Shown here one piece after another: positions 62,118-64,000 of a stretch of DNA of 64,000 bases. Within the stretch, counting starts at the first letter, position 1. Every line of letters begins with the position of its first letter. This stretch comes from Runella rosea (GTDB lineage: Bacteria > Bacteroidota > Bacteroidia > Cytophagales > Spirosomataceae): the NCBI RefSeq assembly GCF_003325355.1, contig NZ_CP030850.1, forward strand, positions 2,604,001 to 2,668,000, read 5' to 3'. A program made the position numbers and the translations under genes. The notes below the pieces were generated by a model. It was given only the letters and a program-made list of their open reading frames with translations. It had not been told where the DNA came from and did no database searches.

Positions 62118-63446
62118 ATGTTGCGCTCTTTACACGCTTACCTTTTTACTTTCTACTGTTGTTTTTTACTGAGTAGTTGTGCGTCTTCACAGCCTAAAAC
62201 AGCCGTAGCAACGCCTCAATCCACCAACAAATGGCGTGATTTAGTGGCCAATTCGCCCGTTTTTCGCCAAAGCCACGCTGGATTTGCGCTTTATGACCTT
62301 GAAAAACAAGAAACCGTAGCCGAGTATCAATCTGACCGTTATTTTGTCCCCGCTTCCAATACCAAATTGTTTACGCTGTACGCTGGGCTTTGTCTTTTGG
62401 GCGACTCTATCCCCGCCCTACGGTACACCACCACGGGCGACTCCCTGATTTTTTGGGGCACAGGCGACCCAAACCTGTTGCACCCAGACATGCCGTCGAG
62501 CGGGGTTTTTGACGCGTTAAAAAATTGGCAGGGACACCTGCTTTATTACCCGCACAACTACATCGGCAAGCGGCTCGGGCCAGGCTGGTCGTGGGGTGAT
62601 TATGCCGATTATTATCAGGCCGAACTCTCTGCACTTCCGTTGTATGGCAACGTGGTACGTTTTACCAACAGCAACGTCAGTCCACGGATTTTCAAAGATA
62701 GCCTGCGCACGGCGGGCTGGTCTGATGAGTTTAAACTGTCGCGCGATGAGTTCAATAACTCATTTTTTTCTACGGGCTGGCCCACTAAATCATTTACAGA
62801 AGATGTACCCTACCGAACTTCGCCAGGATTGAATGCTCGGTTATTGGCCGATAGCCTAAAAAGAGAAGTGAAATTAATTCATAAGCTACGGCCAGGTATT
62901 TCGTATCGCACTTTGAAAGGATTACCGATTGATACGCTCTACCGCCGCATGATGCACGTCAGCGACAATATGTTTGCCGAACAAGTGATGTTGATGTGCG
63001 CTTCGCAATTGGATACCAACAACATCGGCTTTGAAAGCAAACAAAGCATTGATTACGTCAAAAAACAATTATTGACGGATTTGCCCGATGAACCCATTTG
63101 GGAAGATGGCTCGGGATTGTCGCGTTATAATTTATTTACGCCCCGTTCGATTATCAAATTATTGCAAAAAATCTATGACAAAGTCCCTGACCAACAGCGG
63201 CTCTTTGGGATGATGGCCGTAGGTGGAAAAGCTGGCACCATCAAAAACCAATACAAATCGAAGGAACCGTTTGTTTTTGCCAAAACAGGCTCTCTATCAA
63301 ATGTTTACTGCCTGAGTGGTTATTTAAAAACTAAAAAAGGTAAAGTATTACTTTTTAGTATGATGAACAATAATTACATCGTTAAAACTGCCGAAATTCG
63401 CCGAGAAGTAGAGCGTATTTTAACAGAAATACACGAGAAATATTGA
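62118..63446 (+). CDS. dacB: D-Ala-D-Ala carboxypeptidase/endopeptidase, PBP4 type (peptidase S13)
   Basis: A 442-aa envelope peptidase that trims or opens peptidoglycan cross-links. Lipoprotein signal LLSSC (Cys21). The three penicillin-binding motifs are present: SxxK in FVPASNTKLFT (Ser80, Lys83), SxN in MHVSDNMFAEQ and KTG in FAKTGSLSNV. The DGSGLSRYN motif before the last third is typical of S13. Length fits a lipid-anchored short form. It is followed 61 nt later by the DUF2252 gene. Confidence 0.93.
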   Translation: MLRSLHAYLFTFYCCFLLSSCASSQPKTAVATPQSTNKWRDLVANSPVFRQSHAGFALYDLEKQETVAEYQSDRYFVPASNTKLFTLYAGLCLLGDSIPALRYTTTGDSLIFWGTGDPNLLHPDMPSSGVFDALKNWQGHLLYYPHNYIGKRLGPGWSWGDYADYYQAELSALPLYGNVVRFTNSNVSPRIFKDSLRTAGWSDEFKLSRDEFNNSFFSTGWPTKSFTEDVPYRTSPGLNARLLADSLKREVKLIHKLRPGISYRTLKGLPIDTLYRRMMHVSDNMFAEQVMLMCASQLDTNNIGFESKQSIDYVKKQLLTDLPDEPIWEDGSGLSRYNLFTPRSIIKLLQKIYDKVPDQQRLFGMMAVGGKAGTIKNQYKSKEPFVFAKTGSLSNVYCLSGYLKTKKGKVLLFSMMNNNYIVKTAEIRREVERILTEIHEKY

Positions 63447-63507
63447 GTAAAACAATAATTACGCAGAGACCTTGTTAGATAAATCATCCATAGAATCAGC
63501 TACGACA

Positions 63508-64000
63508 ATGACGGCAATAGAACAAATAAAACAATACAACGCAGGCCGCAACGCGCTGTTGTTGGCGCACAAATACGAGCGCATGACGGGAGATTTATAT
63601 CGTTTTTTTCGGGCAACGGGCCATTTGTTTTATAATGATTTTGCGCAGCACTTTTCGACCGTTGATACCTCACGGGTATGGGGGTGCGGTGATTTGCATT
63701 TGCAGAATTTCGGCACCTACAAAGCCGAAAATCGGCTGGTATATTTTGATTTGAACGATTTTGATGAAGCTATGCAGGTGCCAGCCACTTGGGAATTGAG
63801 CCGGATGCTGGTGAGTATTCACTTAGCCGCCGAAGAGCTAGACTTGGAAGAAGCCGAATGCAACCTGCTAGTCAAGTCGTTTTTAAACAGTTATACCCAA
63901 ACACTTTTGAGTGGAAAACCCATTGACATTGAGCGCCGTACGGCCACAGGAATGTTGCAGGCATTCATGGAAAAATTGGAAAAACGGCGAAGAAAAGACC
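63508..64000 (+). CDS. DUF2252 family protein, partial (cut by right edge)
   Basis: The frame is open from the ATG at 63508 to the window end (164 codons seen of an expected ~380-460). It shows the DUF2252 marks YERMTGDLYRFFRATGHLFY, WGCGDLHLQNFGTYKAEN, YFDLNDFDEAMQVPATWELSRM. These proteins have a protein-kinase-like fold, with GDLHLQNFG as catalytic-loop analogue and DLNDFD as the metal-binding motif. Function is unknown. Confidence 0.9.
   Translation, partial: MTAIEQIKQYNAGRNALLLAHKYERMTGDLYRFFRATGHLFYNDFAQHFSTVDTSRVWGCGDLHLQNFGTYKAENRLVYFDLNDFDEAMQVPATWELSRMLVSIHLAAEELDLEEAECNLLVKSFLNSYTQTLLSGKPIDIERRTATGMLQAFMEKLEKRRRKD

Overview
The window looks like an ordinary chromosomal segment of a member of the Bacteroidota, most likely the Cytophagales (Spirosomaceae-like). 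The reasons are a type IX secretion (type B) C-terminal sorting domain, a DUF5777 barrel, a HisKA_3/NarL/LytTR regulatory cluster, a CusA-TolC fused RND pump, many genes without Shine-Dalgarno sequences, and promoters carrying the Bacteroidota -7 box TAnnTTTG. The species cannot be named from this sequence. No rRNA, tRNA, CRISPR array, insertion sequence or prophage was seen. Two genes are cut by the window edges: homogentisate dioxygenase on the left and a DUF2252 protein on the right.

Layout. 1-7.9 kb: hmgA (partial), a secreted DUF4965-type glutaminase, a frameshifted antitoxin-like remnant, an unknown exported protein, a 602-aa protein resembling FMN TIM barrels, and a DUF2911 protein. 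7.9-21 kb: a PHP/GDPD-like fusion, an old-yellow-enzyme reductase, the mlaE-mlaF-mlaD lipid-transport operon, a GNAT enzyme, a TPR protein, a DEAD-box helicase, an M28 peptidase, a class V aminotransferase-fold protein and a fasciclin protein. 21-27.3 kb: a heavy-metal efflux operon (His-rich small protein, CzcA-TolC fusion, CzcB adaptor). 27.4-29.6 kb: an ECF sigma factor overlapping a membrane-anchored partner with a barrel-like C-terminus. 29.7-32.4 kb: an electron-transfer set (Rieske, DUF5777, YceI, dihaem cytochrome), convergent with a GMC oxidoreductase. 34.5-43.5 kb: PspC, an MFS transporter, altronate dehydratase, a giant T9SS-exported adhesin-like protein and fumarase. 43.6-47.3 kb: a translationally coupled pair of P-loop ATPases, the second with a TPR array, behind a palindrome-rich promoter. 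This is the best candidate here for an undescribed system. 47.4-51.5 kb: an HPP protein, a membrane protein overlapping a zinc-ribbon protein, a lipoprotein and a sugar-phosphate isomerase-like protein. 51.7-60.9 kb: an exported protein, a multi-TM protein, a histidine kinase, a NarL-type regulator, a lone LytTR protein, two large surface proteins and a papain/NlpC-like protein. 60.9-64 kb: polyprenyl synthetase, a PBP4-type peptidase and DUF2252.

The clearest new regulatory signal is an inverted repeat, AAATAGC-N8-GCTATTT. It occurs upstream of the sensor operon and of the LytTR gene, with a weaker copy before the response-regulator gene. In all three places it lies exactly 20 nt upstream of a -7-like box, which suggests a small autoregulated regulon.
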